Assembly (NCBI RefSeq): GCF_011516645.4
Contig: NZ_CP088285.1
Location: 1,623,501-1,687,500, forward strand
DNA: 64,000 bases
Source of the DNA: Bradyrhizobium septentrionale
GTDB lineage: Bacteria; Pseudomonadota; Alphaproteobacteria; Rhizobiales; Xanthobacteraceae
Direction: 5' to 3'
The notes under the pieces were generated by a model, which did no database searches, was not told the origin of the DNA, and was given only the letters and a program-made list of their open reading frames with translations. This document shows, one piece after another, positions 61,938 to 64,000 of the stretch. Within the stretch, counting starts at the first letter, position 1. Each line of letters begins with the position of its first letter. A program made the position numbers and the translations under genes.

Positions 61938-63023
61938 TCACGGCAGCAGCCGGCTCGCCTTCGCCAGCTTGAACCATTTGCGGAACATCGCTTCCGTATC
62001 CATCATCTCGGTGAAGCCGGCCTGGTTGATCTTCACCGTCGAGACGATCGAGGGCGGGCCGGACTCGGTCTGCCCGTAGCGCATGCTGTAATCGGCATAT
62101 TGGAACGACAGGCCGACGAACTCTTCGAGGCCAGGTGCGATCAGATCGTGCTTCTTGCGCAGCGCGTCCCACACTGCGATCCATTTTGGAGAATCCTGCG
62201 CCAACGACAACGGCACGGGCCGGCCCGGCGCCATCTCGAGCGCATCTGATACCGCCGGCCAGATATTCTCCCAGGTGAAGACGTCGCCATTGGTGACGTT
62301 GAAGGCCTCGTTGCGCGCAGCCTCCGCATCGCCCGACCAGGCGATCGCGCGCGCCAAGAGATCGACATCGACCGCCTGCGCGACGCGCGGCGCGCCGCCG
62401 GGATAATCCAGCGGCCTGCCCTGCTCGCGCAGCACCGCGGCATAGACGCCGAGCGGCGGGATCAGGTCCATCGCGCCGCCCATGGCTTCGCCGATGATCA
62501 AGACCGGGCGCAGGATGCTCCAGTGCCAGTCCTTGCCCCGCTGCAGCTCGCGCAAGAAATTCTCCTGCGCCCAATAGAAGTTCGGCTGCTCGTACATTTC
62601 CGAACGGCCCTCGCGCGCCGGCACCGTGAGCGGCCGGACATGCACGCCATAGGCCTTGGTGCCCTGCAGCAGCGCGACATGCTTGAGATCGGGCGCGACG
62701 GGCTCGAGCACGCCCATCAGATTGCGCAGCATCCGGTCGTTGGTCGCGATCTGCTCCGGATCGCGCCAGCCATCGACCAGGCTCGGGGCTTCATAAAGTG
62801 CGGCATAGATCAGGTGGGTCGCGCCGCCGAGCTCGGCCGCGGCGCGGCGGCAATCCTCCGCACTGGCGAGATTGATCGGCACGTGCCGCGCGCCGTGGAG
62901 ATCGCGCGGCTTGCGGCGCGACAGCGCAATGCGCTCGCAATCTCCGGATGCGCCGAAGTGTCGCAAGGCGGCGCTGCCGACGAGGCCGGTCGCGCCGGCG
63001 ACCACGACTTTCTTGGCGGCCAT
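61938..63023 (-). CDS. SDR-family oxidoreductase, PRISE (progesterone 5-beta-reductase/iridoid synthase-like) group
   Basis: 361 residues, extended SDR. NADPH motif VVVAGATGLVGSAALRHF, IALSRRKPRDL, and THLIYAALYE. The active-site region is PNFYWAQENFLREL, with the Tyr typical of PRISE enzymes (FYY-type), and SILRPVLIIGEAMGG. PRISE enzymes reduce activated C=C bonds in enones. The substrate here is unknown. It is transcribed away from the TRAP gene. Confidence 0.88.
   Translation of the reverse strand: MAAKKVVVAGATGLVGSAALRHFGASGDCERIALSRRKPRDLHGARHVPINLASAEDCRRAAAELGGATHLIYAALYEAPSLVDGWRDPEQIATNDRMLRNLMGVLEPVAPDLKHVALLQGTKAYGVHVRPLTVPAREGRSEMYEQPNFYWAQENFLRELQRGKDWHWSILRPVLIIGEAMGGAMDLIPPLGVYAAVLREQGRPLDYPGGAPRVAQAVDVDLLARAIAWSGDAEAARNEAFNVTNGDVFTWENIWPAVSDALEMAPGRPVPLSLAQDSPKWIAVWDALRKKHDLIAPGLEEFVGLSFQYADYSMRYGQTESGPPSIVSTVKINQAGFTEMMDTEAMFRKWFKLAKASRLLP

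Positions 63024-64000
<977 letters not shown>

Noticed and set aside
42831-62000. Palindromic repeats considered as a CRISPR array
   Set aside because: Units are spaced by genes, not by regular short spacers, and have nested hairpin structure.

Overview
The window looks like chromosome of a Bradyrhizobium-type alphaproteobacterium (Hyphomicrobiales). The support is high GC with matching codon use, FixK/Fnr-type boxes, a FixJ-like regulator, a FixK-like activator without N-terminal Fe-S cysteines, an IalB-family protein, and several families of long intergenic palindromes of the kind common in Bradyrhizobium. No nod, nif or replication genes are present. The genus is an inference. Both end genes, an HlyD-family protein and a TRAP-type binding protein, are cut by the window edges.

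Positions 1-21.9 kb form a low-oxygen and stress block. Six near-perfect FixK/Fnr boxes (TTGAY-N4-RTCAA) lie upstream of an HlyD/YiaW-like pair, a hypothetical gene plus ppk2, a large Orn/Lys/Arg decarboxylase, a SulP transporter and a secreted hydrolase, an AI-2E-type exporter with a K+ channel, an aspartate 4-decarboxylase, and two tandem AspT aspartate:alanine exchangers. The block also holds a histidine kinase with a periplasmic-binding-protein sensor, two response regulators and a FixK-like protein. AsdA with AspT is the classical pair for an electrogenic decarboxylation cycle.

Positions 22.2-33 kb form a catabolic locus. A GntR/FCD regulator and an acyl-CoA ligase are divergent from a six-gene operon: ABC permease, sugar-type binding protein, a second permease fused to a strictosidine-synthase/SMP-30-like domain, a free-standing enzyme of the same type, a double-NBD ATPase, and an acyl-CoA dehydrogenase. 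The permease-enzyme fusion is the most unusual object here.

Positions 33-41 kb form a decayed accessory stretch ending at tRNA-fMet. It contains AraC and TetR regulators, a GDPD, a Dabb protein, an MFS gene and a LacI gene both truncated at one junction, a degenerate copy of the acyl-CoA ligase 3' end, a frameshifted alpha/beta hydrolase, and long stretches with no gene.

Positions 41-64 kb carry mostly single metabolic genes: ALDH and GMC oxidase, CvpA followed by an IS1182 element with a CTAG target duplication, SDR and quinone reductase, two metallo-beta-lactamase-fold hydrolases, FAH, GST, a serine hydrolase, Ogt, an ECF41-type sigma factor divergent from a carboxymuconolactone decarboxylase-family gene, a frameshifted M20 peptidase, and a GntR/PhyH/SAF-dehydrogenase/PRISE/TRAP cluster. 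Intergenic palindromes of at least four families occur only from 42.8 kb onward.
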